Shown one piece after another: positions 7,437 to 16,008 of a stretch of DNA of 64,000 bases. Location of the stretch: NCBI RefSeq assembly GCF_030815405.1, contig NZ_JAUSWX010000001.1, positions 2,232,001-2,296,000 of the forward strand, read 5' to 3'. A model generated the notes under the pieces. The model was not told where the DNA came from, ran no database searches, and saw only the letters and a program-made list of their open reading frames with translations. Positions within the stretch are counted from its first letter, which is position 1, and every line of letters starts with the position of its first letter. Source of the stretch: Agromyces albus. GTDB lineage: Bacteria > Actinomycetota > Actinomycetes > Actinomycetales > Microbacteriaceae. The translations under genes were made by a program, and so were the position numbers.

Positions 7437-8402
7437 ATGAACACGAATCAGACCTTCGACGTCATCACGATGGGCCGCGTCGGCGTCGACATCTACCCGC
7501 TGCAAGACGGCGTCGGCCTCGAAGACGTCGAGACGTTCGCCAAGTACCTCGGCGGCAGCGCCACCAACGTCGCCATCGCGGCAGCGCGGCACGGCCGCTC
7601 CAGCGCGGTGATCACCCGCACCGGCGCCGACCCGTTCGGGCGCTTCGTCCGCCGCGAGCTCGTGCGCCTCGGGGTCTCCGACGCGTACGTGGGGGTCGAG
7701 CCCGACCTGCTCACGCCCGTCACGTTCTGCGAGATCTTCCCGCCCGACGACTTCCCGCTCTACTTCTACCGCAAGCCGAAAGCGCCCGACCTGACGATCA
7801 CCGCCAAGTCGCTCGACCTCGACGCGATCCACAACGCGGGCGTGTTCTGGGCGACGGTGACCGGACTCTCCGAGGAGCCGAGCCGCTCGGCGCATCACGT
7901 CGCCTGGACGGCGCGCGCTCGCCGTCAGCACACGGTCCTCGACCTCGACTACCGCCCCATGTTCTGGCACTCCCCCGGAGACGCAACGCGTGAGGTCACA
8001 CGTGCGCTCCCCCACGTCACCGTCGCGGTCGGCAACCGTGAGGAGTGCGAGATCGCCGTCGGCGAGACCGAGCCGCACCGCGCGGCCGACGCACTGCTCG
8101 AGCGCGGCGTCGAGCTCGCCATCGTGAAGCAGGGCCCCAAGGGCGTGCTCGCGAAGACGCGCGACGAGACCGTCGAGGTGCCGCCCTTCCCGGTCGAGGT
8201 CGTGAACGGACTCGGCGCAGGCGACGGCTTCGGTGGAGCCCTGTGCCACGGGCTCCTCGCGGGCTGGGACCTCGAGCGGATCCTGCGATTCGCCAACATC
8301 GCGGGCGCCATCGTCGCCTCCCGCCGGGAGTGCTCCACGGCGATGCCGACGACGGCCGAGGTCGAGGCCGCACTGGAAGGGGCGACGGATGCCGCGCACT
8401 GA
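7437..8402 (+). CDS. iolC: 5-dehydro-2-deoxygluconokinase
   Basis: 321 residues of the PfkB/ribokinase family. It phosphorylates 5-dehydro-2-deoxy-D-gluconate with ATP, the fifth step of myo-inositol breakdown. The first PfkB signature is around residues 38-50 (YLGGSATNVAIAAARHG) and the second around 256-270 (NGLGAGDGFGGALCHG), with Asp263 the expected catalytic base. The GRVGVDIYP start is typical of IolC. ATG at 7437 is used because the longer frame upstream runs through the promoter. It is the first gene of the operon and its 3' end overlaps the next gene by 14 bp. Confidence 0.9.
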   Translation: MNTNQTFDVITMGRVGVDIYPLQDGVGLEDVETFAKYLGGSATNVAIAAARHGRSSAVITRTGADPFGRFVRRELVRLGVSDAYVGVEPDLLTPVTFCEIFPPDDFPLYFYRKPKAPDLTITAKSLDLDAIHNAGVFWATVTGLSEEPSRSAHHVAWTARARRQHTVLDLDYRPMFWHSPGDATREVTRALPHVTVAVGNREECEIAVGETEPHRAADALLERGVELAIVKQGPKGVLAKTRDETVEVPPFPVEVVNGLGAGDGFGGALCHGLLAGWDLERILRFANIAGAIVASRRECSTAMPTTAEVEAALEGATDAAH

Positions 8403-9300
8403 CCGCTTCCTCGCTGCCGAGCGTTTCGACGAGCTCCGCCACATCCGCGCCGCTGAGCCCCATCGCATCGCGCGGGCGCTCGCCGAGCGCGTGCGGCGTC
8501 CACTCCTCTCCGACGCCGGCCGCCTGTTCATCGTGGCCGCCGACCACCCGGCGCGGGGCGCCCTCGGCGTCGGCAACGACCCGATGGCCATGGCCGGCCG
8601 CTACGACCTGCTCGACCGTCTCGCGCTCGCGCTCTCGCGACCCGGCGTCGACGGCGTGCTCGGCACGCCCGACATCATCGACGACCTCGCCCTGCTCGGC
8701 GCGCTCGACGGAAAGGTCGTGGTCGGGTCGATGAATCGCGGCGGGCTGCGCGGCTCGGCGTTCGAGTTCGACGACCGGTTCACGGGCTACGACATCCCCG
8801 CGATCGTGCGCGACCGGCTCGACTTCGCGAAGACGCTCGTCCGAGTGAACCTCGGCGACCCCGCGACATCCGCGACCCTCGAGGCGAACGCCAGGGCGGT
8901 CTCCGCCGCGGTCGCCGCCCGCGTGCCCATCATGCTCGAGCCGTTCCTCAGCGAGTGGCGTGACGGTGCCGCCGCCAACCTGCTCGACGCCGACTCCGTC
9001 ATTCGTTCCATCGCGATCGCCGCCGGCCTCGGCGACAGCTCGGCCTACACCTGGATGAAGCTCCCCGTAGTCGACGAGATGGAGCGCGTGATGGCGTCGA
9101 CGACGCTTCCGACGCTCCTGCTCGGCGGCGATCCGGCGACCGATCCCGACGCGACCTACGCCGCGTGGGAACCCGCCCTTGCGCTCCCCGGCGTGCGCGG
9201 ACTCGTCGTCGGCCGCACCCTCATCTACCCGCTCGACGGAGACGTGGAAGCTGCGGTCGACACCGCTGCCGCACTCGTCCACGCTCCCTCCAACGCCTGA
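8389..9300 (+). CDS. Cgl0158-family (beta/alpha)8 aldolase of inositol catabolism
   Basis: 303 residues, TIM-barrel protein of the family that NCBI names after C. glutamicum Cgl0158. Its position directly after iolC, and the absence of any other aldolase in the operon, make it the likely 6-phospho-5-dehydro-2-deoxy-D-gluconate aldolase (IolJ role), giving DHAP and malonate semialdehyde. Conserved blocks include LFIVAADHPARGALGVGNDP (about 46-65), FDDRFTGYDIPAIV, DFAKTLVRVNLGD and LPTLLLGGDP. The Lys in FAKTLVRV and that in WMKLPVVDEM are candidates for the Schiff-base residue. The start codon lies inside the iolC end (14-bp overlap). The family is clear; the step is inferred from context. Confidence 0.82.
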   Translation: MPRTDRFLAAERFDELRHIRAAEPHRIARALAERVRRPLLSDAGRLFIVAADHPARGALGVGNDPMAMAGRYDLLDRLALALSRPGVDGVLGTPDIIDDLALLGALDGKVVVGSMNRGGLRGSAFEFDDRFTGYDIPAIVRDRLDFAKTLVRVNLGDPATSATLEANARAVSAAVAARVPIMLEPFLSEWRDGAAANLLDADSVIRSIAIAAGLGDSSAYTWMKLPVVDEMERVMASTTLPTLLLGGDPATDPDATYAAWEPALALPGVRGLVVGRTLIYPLDGDVEAAVDTAAALVHAPSNA

Positions 9301-9326
9301 CCGAACCAGAAAGTCGAGAAACACCC

Positions 9327-10877
9327 ATGAGCAACACCACCGAGAACCTCCCGGTCGCAGACCCGTTCGTCGAGGACGGCGGGCTCCCGGTCGTCGGCCA
9401 CTGGATCGACGGCGCCGTGCACGTCTCGCGCAGCGGTCGCACCTCCCCCGTCTACGACCCCGCGATCGGCCGCCAGACCAAGGAGGTCGCGCTCGCCGAC
9501 GAGGCGGAGATCGAGCTCGCCATCGCGTCGGCCGCGAAGGCGTTCCCGCGCTGGGCGGCGATGTCGATGACCAAGCGCCAGGCGGTTGTGTTCCGGTTCC
9601 GCGAGCTCCTCAACGAACGCAAGCACGAGCTCGCCGAGATCATCACGAGCGAGCACGGCAAGGTCGTCTCCGACGCCGCCGGCGAGGTGCAGCGCGGCCT
9701 CGAGGTCGTCGAGCTCGCGACCGGCTTCCCGAACATCCTCAAGGGCGACTACTCCGAGAACGTGTCGACGGGCATCGACGTCTACTCCACCAAGCAGCCG
9801 CTCGGCGTGGTCGGCATCATCAGCCCGTTCAACTTCCCCGCCATGGTGCCGATGTGGTTCTTCCCCATCGCGATCGCCGCGGGCAACGCCGTCATCCTGA
9901 AGCCGAGCGAGAAGGACCCGTCGGCCGCGATCTGGATGGCCGAGCTCTGGAAGGAGGCGGGTCTGCCCGATGGCGTGTTCAACGTGCTGCAGGGCGACAA
10001 GCTCGCCGTCGACGGACTGCTCACCAGCCCCGAGGTGCAGTCGATCTCGTTTGTCGGCTCCACGCCCATCGCGAAGTACATCTACGAGACCGCGGCGAAG
10101 CACGGCAAGCGCGTCCAGGCGCTCGGCGGGGCGAAGAACCACATGCTCGTCCTACCCGACGCCGACCTCGACCTCGTCGCCGACCAGGCGATCAACGCGG
10201 GCTTCGGCTCCGCCGGCGAGCGCTGCATGGCGATCAGCGTCGTGCTCGCGGTCGAGCCGGTCGCCGACGAGCTCATCGAGAAGATCACCGAGCGCATCGG
10301 CAAGCTGCGCATCGGCGACGGCCGAGGCGAGCCCGACATGGGCCCGCTCGTCACGGCGCAGCATCGCGACAAGGTCGCCGCGTACATCGACATCGCCGCC
10401 GAGGACGGCGCGACGGTCGTGGTCGACGGCCGTGGCATCGACGTCGACGGCGCCGCCGACGGCTTCTGGCTCGGCCCGACGCTGCTCGACAACGTGCCCA
10501 CGACGAGCCGCGCGTACACCGAGGAGATCTTCGGACCGGTGCTCTCGGTCGTGCGCGTCGAGAGCTTCCAGGAGGGCGTCGACCTCATCAACTCCGGCGA
10601 GTTCGGCAACGGCACCGCCATCTTCACGAACGACGGTGGGGCGGCCCGCCGCTTCCAGAACGAGATCCAGGTCGGCATGATCGGCATCAACGTGCCGATC
10701 CCCGTGCCCGTCGCGTACTACTCGTTCGGCGGCTGGAAGGACTCGCTGTTCGGCGACTCGAAGGCCTACGGCATCCAGGGCTTCGACTTCTTCACCCGAC
10801 AGAAGGCGATCACCTCGCGCTGGCTCGACCCCGCGACCCACGGCGGGATCAACCTCGGGTTCCCGAAGAACGACTGA
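9327..10877 (+). CDS. iolA: CoA-acylating methylmalonate-semialdehyde dehydrogenase
   Basis: 516 residues, aldehyde dehydrogenase superfamily, MmsA/IolA type. It oxidises malonate semialdehyde with NAD+ and CoA to acetyl-CoA and CO2, the last step of inositol degradation. Motifs: GIISPFNFPAMVPMWFFP (about 163-180), LKPSEKDPSA (191-200), QALGGAKNHM (264-273) and the active site GSAGERCMA with Cys300. The GGAKNH block and the PVPVAYYSFGGWKDSLFGD segment mark it as an MmsA-type enzyme rather than a general aldehyde dehydrogenase. It starts 26 bp after the aldolase gene. Confidence 0.92.
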   Translation: MSNTTENLPVADPFVEDGGLPVVGHWIDGAVHVSRSGRTSPVYDPAIGRQTKEVALADEAEIELAIASAAKAFPRWAAMSMTKRQAVVFRFRELLNERKHELAEIITSEHGKVVSDAAGEVQRGLEVVELATGFPNILKGDYSENVSTGIDVYSTKQPLGVVGIISPFNFPAMVPMWFFPIAIAAGNAVILKPSEKDPSAAIWMAELWKEAGLPDGVFNVLQGDKLAVDGLLTSPEVQSISFVGSTPIAKYIYETAAKHGKRVQALGGAKNHMLVLPDADLDLVADQAINAGFGSAGERCMAISVVLAVEPVADELIEKITERIGKLRIGDGRGEPDMGPLVTAQHRDKVAAYIDIAAEDGATVVVDGRGIDVDGAADGFWLGPTLLDNVPTTSRAYTEEIFGPVLSVVRVESFQEGVDLINSGEFGNGTAIFTNDGGAARRFQNEIQVGMIGINVPIPVPVAYYSFGGWKDSLFGDSKAYGIQGFDFFTRQKAITSRWLDPATHGGINLGFPKND

Positions 10878-10928
10878 CGCGAGACGATCGATACACGAAT
10901 CACGAATCACGAAGGAGTGAGGCACGCG

Positions 10929-11840
10929 ATGCACGCGCGCAACGCATGGTTCCACCCGCGCGGCGGGCTCACCCGCAACGGCTGGGAGAGCGTCGTCGAC
11001 GCGACGCTCTCCGGCTGGGAGCACACCGGCCTGCGCGTGGCCGACCTCGGCGACAGGGGCTCGAGGGAGCTTCCCGCCGCCGGGGTCGAGCGGATCGTCG
11101 TCCCACTCGCGGGCAGTTGCGAGGTGGCGTGGGCAACGATCAGCGAGTCCGGCAGCGTGGCGCTCGAGGGCCGGGCGTCCGTGTTCGACGGGCCGACCGA
11201 CGTGGTGTACCTGCCCGTCGGCACATCGGCGGTGCTCACGGGCCACGGTCGTATCGTTGTAGCTGAGGCGCCGGCCAGCACGCAGCATCCGTTGCAGGTC
11301 ATCGCGAAGCACGAGGTGCCGGTCGAACTCCGTGGCGCGGGCCGGTCGAGCCGGCAGGTCCACAACTTCGGCACGCCCGGACGCCTCGACGCCGAGAAGC
11401 TCATCGTGTGCGAGGTCATCACCCCTGCCGAGAACTGGTCGTCGTACCCAGCCCACAAACACGACGAGCACGTCGACGCGCACGAGTCGCGTCTTGAGGA
11501 GATCTACTACTTCGAGTCGGATGTCGCGCGCGGGCTCAGCGCACCGGGCGACGCCGACCCGTTCGGCATGTTCGCCACGTACACCTCCCCCGCGGGCGAG
11601 ATCGACATCAACGCCATTGTGCGCACGGGCGATGTCGCCCTCGTGCCGTTCGGCTACCACGGGCCCGCCGTCGCGGCGCCCGGCTACGACCTGTACTACC
11701 TCAACGTGATGGCAGGCCCCGACGCCGAGCGCGAGTGGCGCATCAGCGACGACCCCGCCCACGCGTGGGTGCGCTCGACCTGGGATGCTCAGGAGATCGA
11801 CCCGCGCCTGCCCTACGCAGCCGACCCGGAAGGACGATGA
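10929..11840 (+). CDS. iolB: 5-deoxy-glucuronate isomerase
   Basis: 303 residues, bicupin IolB family. It converts 5-deoxy-D-glucuronate to 5-dehydro-2-deoxy-D-gluconate. The metal site is visible as YPAHKHDE (about 177-184) followed by RLEEIYYFE and later VPFGYHGP, giving the expected His/His/Glu/His set. Residues 136-160 (RGAGRSSRQVHNFGTPG) are the conserved linker. The Shine-Dalgarno GAAGGAG (10911-10917) sits 11 bp before the ATG at 10929; a GTG at 10917 is part of that site, so the ATG is preferred. The stop overlaps the iolD start (ATGA). Confidence 0.9.
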   Translation: MHARNAWFHPRGGLTRNGWESVVDATLSGWEHTGLRVADLGDRGSRELPAAGVERIVVPLAGSCEVAWATISESGSVALEGRASVFDGPTDVVYLPVGTSAVLTGHGRIVVAEAPASTQHPLQVIAKHEVPVELRGAGRSSRQVHNFGTPGRLDAEKLIVCEVITPAENWSSYPAHKHDEHVDAHESRLEEIYYFESDVARGLSAPGDADPFGMFATYTSPAGEIDINAIVRTGDVALVPFGYHGPAVAAPGYDLYYLNVMAGPDAEREWRISDDPAHAWVRSTWDAQEIDPRLPYAADPEGR

Positions 11841-13771
11841 CGACGTTGGAGACCAAGCAGATGACGGTGGCGCAGGCCCTCGTCGAATTCCTCGCCCGCC
11901 AGTGGACCGTCGACGGTGACCTCCGCGAACGCACGATCCCCGGAGTCTTCGGCATCTTCGGCCACGGCAACGTCGCCGGCATCGGGCAGGCGCTGCGCCA
12001 GGCGAACGAGCTCGAGCCCGACCTGATGCCGTACTACCAGGCCCGCAACGAGCAGGCGATGGTGCATCAGTCGGTCGGCTATGCACGGATGCACCGCCGT
12101 CGCGCGACCTTCGCGTCAGCCGCGTCGGTCGGTCCGGGTGCCGCGAACATGCTCACGGGCGCCGCCCTCGCGACGAGCAACCGCATGCCGGCGCTCCTAC
12201 TGCCGAGTGACACCTTCGCGACGCGCGTCGCCGACCCGGTGCTGCAGCAGCTCGAGTTCCCGCACGACATCGGCATCCAGGTGACCGACGCGTTCCGTCC
12301 GCTCTCGCGCTTCTTCGACCGCGTGCAGCGACCCGAGCAGCTGTACTCGATCGCCCTCGCGGCGATGCGGGTGCTCACCGACCCCGCCGAGACGGGCGCC
12401 GTGACGATCGCGCTGCCAGAGGACGTGCAGGCCGAGGCGATCGACGTCCCGCTGGAGTTCCTACAGGATCGCGAGTGGCACATCTCGCGCCCGCTCCCCC
12501 AGCGCGGTCAGCTCGAGCGGGCCGTCGCCGCGATCCGCTCGGCCAAGCGGCCCGTGATCGTCGCCGGCGGCGGCGTGATCTACTCGGGAGCCGAGGCCGC
12601 GCTCGCGGCGCTCGTCGAGGCGACCGGCATCCCCGTCGGCACCTCGCAGGCCGGCGGCGGCGCGCTGCCGTGGGACCACGCGCAGTACGTCGGCGGCATC
12701 GGCGCGACCGGCACGACCGCCGCGAACCGTATCGCCGCCGAGGCCGACGTCGTCATCGGCATCGGCACCCGGTACAGCGACTTCACCACCGCGAGCCGCA
12801 CCGTGTTCCAGGACCCGGATGTGCGCTTCGTCAACATCAACGTCGCGGGGTTCGACGCCTACAAGCACGGCTCGCAGTTGCCTGTCGTCGCCGACGCGCG
12901 CGAGACGCTCGAGGTGCTCCTCGCCGAGCTCGGGGGCTTCCGGGTCGACACCGCGTACGCCGAGCGCATCGCGCGCGAGAAGCGCGAGTGGGATGCCGCG
13001 GTCGACGCCGCGTTCGCGCCCACCGGAAGCGACCTGCCGGGCCAGCCCGAGATTATCGGCGCCGTGCAGGCGGCGTCGGCGCCGGAAGACGTGCTCGTGC
13101 AGGCGGCCGGGTCGCTGCCGGGCGACCTGCACAAGCTGTGGCGCGTACGCGACCCGCTCGGCTACCACGTCGAGTACGCGTTCTCGTGCATGGGTTACGA
13201 GATCGCCGGCGGCCTCGGCGTCAAGCGCGGCGCGCTCACCGACGGCTCGGACCGCGACGTCATCGTCATGGTCGGCGACGGCTCGTACCTGATGCTGCAC
13301 ACCGAGCTCGTCACGGCCGTCGCCGAGGGCATCAAGCTCATCGTCGTGCTCATCCAGAACCACGGGTACGCGTCGATCGGCCATCTCTCCGAGACGGTCG
13401 GCTCCGAGCGCTTCGGCACGTGGTACCGGTCGTACGACGAGCAGGCCCGGAACTTCCAGGGCGACGACATCCTCCCGGTGGATCTCGCCGCGAACGCGCG
13501 CAGCTACGGCATCGACGTGATCGAGATCGAGCCCGAGCCCCACGCGATCGACCGCCTCGCCGAGGCGATCGCGACCGCGAAGGCGAGCGACCGCTCGACG
13601 CTCATCCACATCAACAGCGACCCGCTCGTGTACGCGCCCGACGGCGAGGGTTGGTGGGACGTGCCCGTGGCCGAGGTCTCCGAGCTCGAATCGACGCGGC
13701 GCGCCCGCAGCGAGTACGAGCGACTGCGCGAAGCACGACGACCGCTGCTCGGAGAGGAGTCGGACCGGTGA
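11837..13771 (+). CDS. iolD: 3D-(3,5/4)-trihydroxycyclohexane-1,2-dione hydrolase
   Basis: 644 residues, thiamine-diphosphate enzyme of the acetolactate-synthase-like superfamily. It opens the inositol ring, giving 5-deoxy-D-glucuronate. The N-terminal Pyr domain has GIFGHGNVAGIGQAL (about 38-52) and RNEQAMVHQSVGYAR with the TPP-activating Glu (about 74). The central domain shows VIVAGGGVIYSGAE. The C-terminal PP domain carries the GDG...N motif beginning MVGDGSYLMLHTE near residue 476. Length equals the usual 630-650 residues. Start and stop both overlap neighbours (ATGA with iolB, GTGA with iolE). Confidence 0.93.
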   Translation: MTTLETKQMTVAQALVEFLARQWTVDGDLRERTIPGVFGIFGHGNVAGIGQALRQANELEPDLMPYYQARNEQAMVHQSVGYARMHRRRATFASAASVGPGAANMLTGAALATSNRMPALLLPSDTFATRVADPVLQQLEFPHDIGIQVTDAFRPLSRFFDRVQRPEQLYSIALAAMRVLTDPAETGAVTIALPEDVQAEAIDVPLEFLQDREWHISRPLPQRGQLERAVAAIRSAKRPVIVAGGGVIYSGAEAALAALVEATGIPVGTSQAGGGALPWDHAQYVGGIGATGTTAANRIAAEADVVIGIGTRYSDFTTASRTVFQDPDVRFVNINVAGFDAYKHGSQLPVVADARETLEVLLAELGGFRVDTAYAERIAREKREWDAAVDAAFAPTGSDLPGQPEIIGAVQAASAPEDVLVQAAGSLPGDLHKLWRVRDPLGYHVEYAFSCMGYEIAGGLGVKRGALTDGSDRDVIVMVGDGSYLMLHTELVTAVAEGIKLIVVLIQNHGYASIGHLSETVGSERFGTWYRSYDEQARNFQGDDILPVDLAANARSYGIDVIEIEPEPHAIDRLAEAIATAKASDRSTLIHINSDPLVYAPDGEGWWDVPVAEVSELESTRRARSEYERLREARRPLLGEESDR

Positions 13772-14685
13772 ACGCGACCATCGCCGGCGCCCCGGTGAGC
13801 TTCGGGGTCTTCGAGATGACCCCCGACGACGCCGAGGTGCTCGACCCCGACGACATGCTCTCGATCCTGCACGAGGCCGGCTACGACGGCGTCGACCTGG
13901 GGCCGATCGGCTACTTCGGCAGGGGCGAGGAGCTGCGGCGGCGCCTCGATCGCTGGGGCCTGGATCTCGCCGGCGGGTGGGTGGAGCTTCCGCTGTCGGA
14001 CGACGCCGGTTTCGAAGCGGCCCTCCCAGGCCTCGACGACGCGCTGCGCGTCTTCGCCGACGCCGCGGAGGCAGGGCCCCGGCTCCTGCCGAAGCCCACA
14101 CTCGCCGATCACGGCTCACCCGCGCGCAAGGCCCGACCGGGGCGCGGCGCGGCCGAGCACCGGCTCGACGACGCAGCTTGGGAACGGCTCATCGCGAACA
14201 CGCAGGCCGCTGCCGACCGAGTCCGCGCTGCCGGGTTCGAGCCGACCTTCCATCATCACGCCGGAACCTTCGTGGAATCCCCCGAGGAGATCGACCGGTT
14301 CCTGGATCGCGTCGATGTCGGACTCACACTCGACACCGGGCATCTCGTCATCGGCGGTGGAAACCCGCTCGAGGTGCTCCAGCGGTGGGGGGACCGCGTG
14401 AACCACCTGCACGTGAAGGATGTCGACCTGGGTGTCCTCGAACGCGTGCTCGCTGCGGGCGGCGGCATGGCGGAGGTCTGGTCGTCGGGCGCGTTCGTCG
14501 CGTTCGGCACGGGGGACATCGACGTGACCGCCGTCATGGACGCGGCGGACGCGATCGGCTTCTCCGGGTGGGTCGTCGTCGAACAGGACGTGCTTCCGGG
14601 CCGAGACATCTCGTTGGCCGACTTCCGCTCCGAGCGCGAGGCGGACCAGCGACGCAACCGTGACGTGCTCAGGCGATGGTGCTGA
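13768..14685 (+). CDS. iolE: myo-inosose-2 dehydratase
   Basis: 305 residues, xylose-isomerase-like TIM barrel. IolE removes water from 2-keto-myo-inositol (scyllo-inosose). The N-terminal APVSFGVFEMT is the IolE hallmark. FHHHAGTFVESPEEIDRF (about 164-181), LTLDTGHLVIGG and NHLHVKDVD supply the metal-binding Glu/Asp/His residues. VVVEQDV near the C-terminus gives the last Glu. It begins with GTG overlapping the iolD stop (GTGA at 13768-13771). The gap of 38 bp before iolG holds a ribosome site (CGAGGAGAA). Confidence 0.88.
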   Translation: MNATIAGAPVSFGVFEMTPDDAEVLDPDDMLSILHEAGYDGVDLGPIGYFGRGEELRRRLDRWGLDLAGGWVELPLSDDAGFEAALPGLDDALRVFADAAEAGPRLLPKPTLADHGSPARKARPGRGAAEHRLDDAAWERLIANTQAAADRVRAAGFEPTFHHHAGTFVESPEEIDRFLDRVDVGLTLDTGHLVIGGGNPLEVLQRWGDRVNHLHVKDVDLGVLERVLAAGGGMAEVWSSGAFVAFGTGDIDVTAVMDAADAIGFSGWVVVEQDVLPGRDISLADFRSEREADQRRNRDVLRRWC

Positions 14686-14723
14686 GTGAACAAGCAGGAG
14701 AAGTCCCACCGCGAGGAGAACGT

Positions 14724-15737
14724 ATGACCCAGAACGATCTGCGCATCGGCGTCGTCGGCGCCGGACTCATGGGTGCCGACCATGTCACCCGCATCACCGA
14801 GCGCATCTCGGGCGCTGTCGTTTCGGCGATCGTCGAGCCGGATGCCGCGCGCGCCGAGTCCGCCGTCGACCACGCGCCCGGCGCCCGCGCCTTCAGCCGG
14901 ATCGAGGACGCGCTCGACGCCAATGCGCTCGACGCCGTGCTCATTGCAACCCCCGGACGCTTCCACGAGCAGGTGTTGCTGCCGGCGTTGGAGGCGGAGC
15001 TCCCGATCCTCTGCGAGAAGCCGCTCACGCCCGACTCGACCTCGGCGTGGCGAGTTCTCGAAGCCGAACAGCGTCTGGCCCGGCCGCATATCCAAGTCGG
15101 CTTCATGCGCCGCTTCGACGCGGAGTACGCCGAGTTGCGTGCGTTGATCGCGTCAGCGGAGCTCGGTGAGCTGGTCATGCTGCGCTGTGCGCACCGCAAC
15201 CCCACAGTGCCCGACACGTACACGCAGCAGATGCTCATCAGCGACTCGCTGGTGCACGAGTTCGACGTGGCCCCATGGCTCGCCGGCAGCGACATCGCCT
15301 CGATCGAGGTCAAGTACCCGCGCCGGAACTCGCTGTCACCCGAACGCCTGCGCGAGCCGATCCTGGTGCTCATCGAACTCGAGAACGGCGTGCTCGTCGA
15401 CGTGGAGATGAACGTGGGCGTCCAGTTCGGCTACCAGGTCGCGACCGAAGCGGTCTTCGAGAAGGGCATCGCCCGCATCGGCCAGCCCTCTGGCATGCAG
15501 ACGTGGCGCGATGGCCGCTTCTCAGTCGGTGACCATATGAGTTTCGTCACCAGGTTCGCACGCGCCTATGACGCACAGGTGCAGCGCTGGGTGGATGCGG
15601 CCGGGCGCCTCGCAATCGACGGCCCGAATGCGTGGGACGGCTACAAGGTGGCACTCGCCTGCGAGGCCGGCGTCTCGGCGCTCGACGGCGGCCTCGTCGC
15701 CATCGACATCCCGCCGCGACCGGCCTTCTACCGCTGA
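14724..15737 (+). CDS. iolG: Inositol 2-dehydrogenase (Gfo/Idh/MocA family)
   Basis: 337 residues. Rossmann start RIGVVGAGLMGADHV (about 7-21), then the family signature LCEKPLTPDS with the catalytic Lys near 98, and MLISDSLVHEFDVAPWLAGS with the conserved His of the GFO_IDH_MocA C-terminal domain. It oxidises an inositol to inosose with NAD(P)+. It is the last gene of the operon, 38 bp after iolE, with a ribosome site GAGGAGAA upstream. A second dehydrogenase of the same family lies at 19879-20889 and is only distantly similar, so the two probably differ in isomer preference. Confidence 0.85.
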   Translation: MTQNDLRIGVVGAGLMGADHVTRITERISGAVVSAIVEPDAARAESAVDHAPGARAFSRIEDALDANALDAVLIATPGRFHEQVLLPALEAELPILCEKPLTPDSTSAWRVLEAEQRLARPHIQVGFMRRFDAEYAELRALIASAELGELVMLRCAHRNPTVPDTYTQQMLISDSLVHEFDVAPWLAGSDIASIEVKYPRRNSLSPERLREPILVLIELENGVLVDVEMNVGVQFGYQVATEAVFEKGIARIGQPSGMQTWRDGRFSVGDHMSFVTRFARAYDAQVQRWVDAAGRLAIDGPNAWDGYKVALACEAGVSALDGGLVAIDIPPRPAFYR

Positions 15738-15809
15738 CCTCTCGAAGGCCTGGCGGGTCCGATTCGGCCGCAGAGCTGGTGGTTGACGCAGCGTTCGGTA
15801 TGTGTAAGT

Positions 15810-15830
15810 ATGACCGGACATAGTTACATA
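15810..15830 (+). promoter_or_regulatory. Putative IolR-type operator plus -10 upstream of the ABC transporter
   Basis: ATGACCGGACAT (15810-15821) differs from the consensus WTGTYNNGACAT at one position. A candidate -10, TACATA (15825-15830), sits at the same offset (+15 from the operator start) as the -10 at the iolC promoter and the candidate -10 at the transaldolase promoter. The neighbourhood also contains TTGACG at 15783-15788, which may be a -35 for an alternative promoter using AAGTAT at 15806-15811. The exact promoter is unresolved. Confidence 0.45.
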
Positions 15831-15891
15831 ATTCGGAGAAGCGCCCCAGCCACCGCTGCCTCGCGCCAATCCGAAAGGGTGCAAGACAAGT

Positions 15892-15903
15892 TTGTTATGA
15901 CAA
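15892..15903 (+). promoter_or_regulatory. IolR-type operator in the ABC transporter leader
   Basis: TTGTTATGACAA matches the palindrome consensus at all but one position, and its reverse complement contains TGTCATAACA, which fits the recalled KGWCHTRACA motif. It lies 106 bp before the substrate-binding protein gene, between the upstream promoter candidate and the LacI-type palindrome, in an AT-rich stretch (about 15889-15920) that stands out from the flanking DNA. Confidence 0.5.
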
Positions 15904-15918
15904 TCTATTGATTAGATA

Positions 15919-15930
15919 TAGCACGTGCTA
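15919..15930 (+). promoter_or_regulatory. LacI-family operator TAGCACGTGCTA
   Basis: A perfect 12-bp palindrome with the central CG step typical of LacI/GalR operators. The same core occurs as ACTAGCACGTGCTAGT at 21973-21988 in front of the lacI gene in this locus. Its position 79 bp before the substrate-binding protein gene suggests that the LacI regulator encoded at 20882-21898 represses the transporter operon. Confidence 0.65.
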
Positions 15931-16008
15931 GCGCAATGCCCAGGCGGTCGAACCGCGAAACCCGCAGCCAACGATGGCAAACGGGGTTTGGATCAAAGGA
16001 GATGCAAA

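Noticed and set aside
12461..14119. Long minus-strand frame opposite iolD and iolE
   Set aside because: It is a composition shadow: high-GC genes with third-position G/C leave long open frames on the other strand. iolD and iolE motifs are unambiguous.
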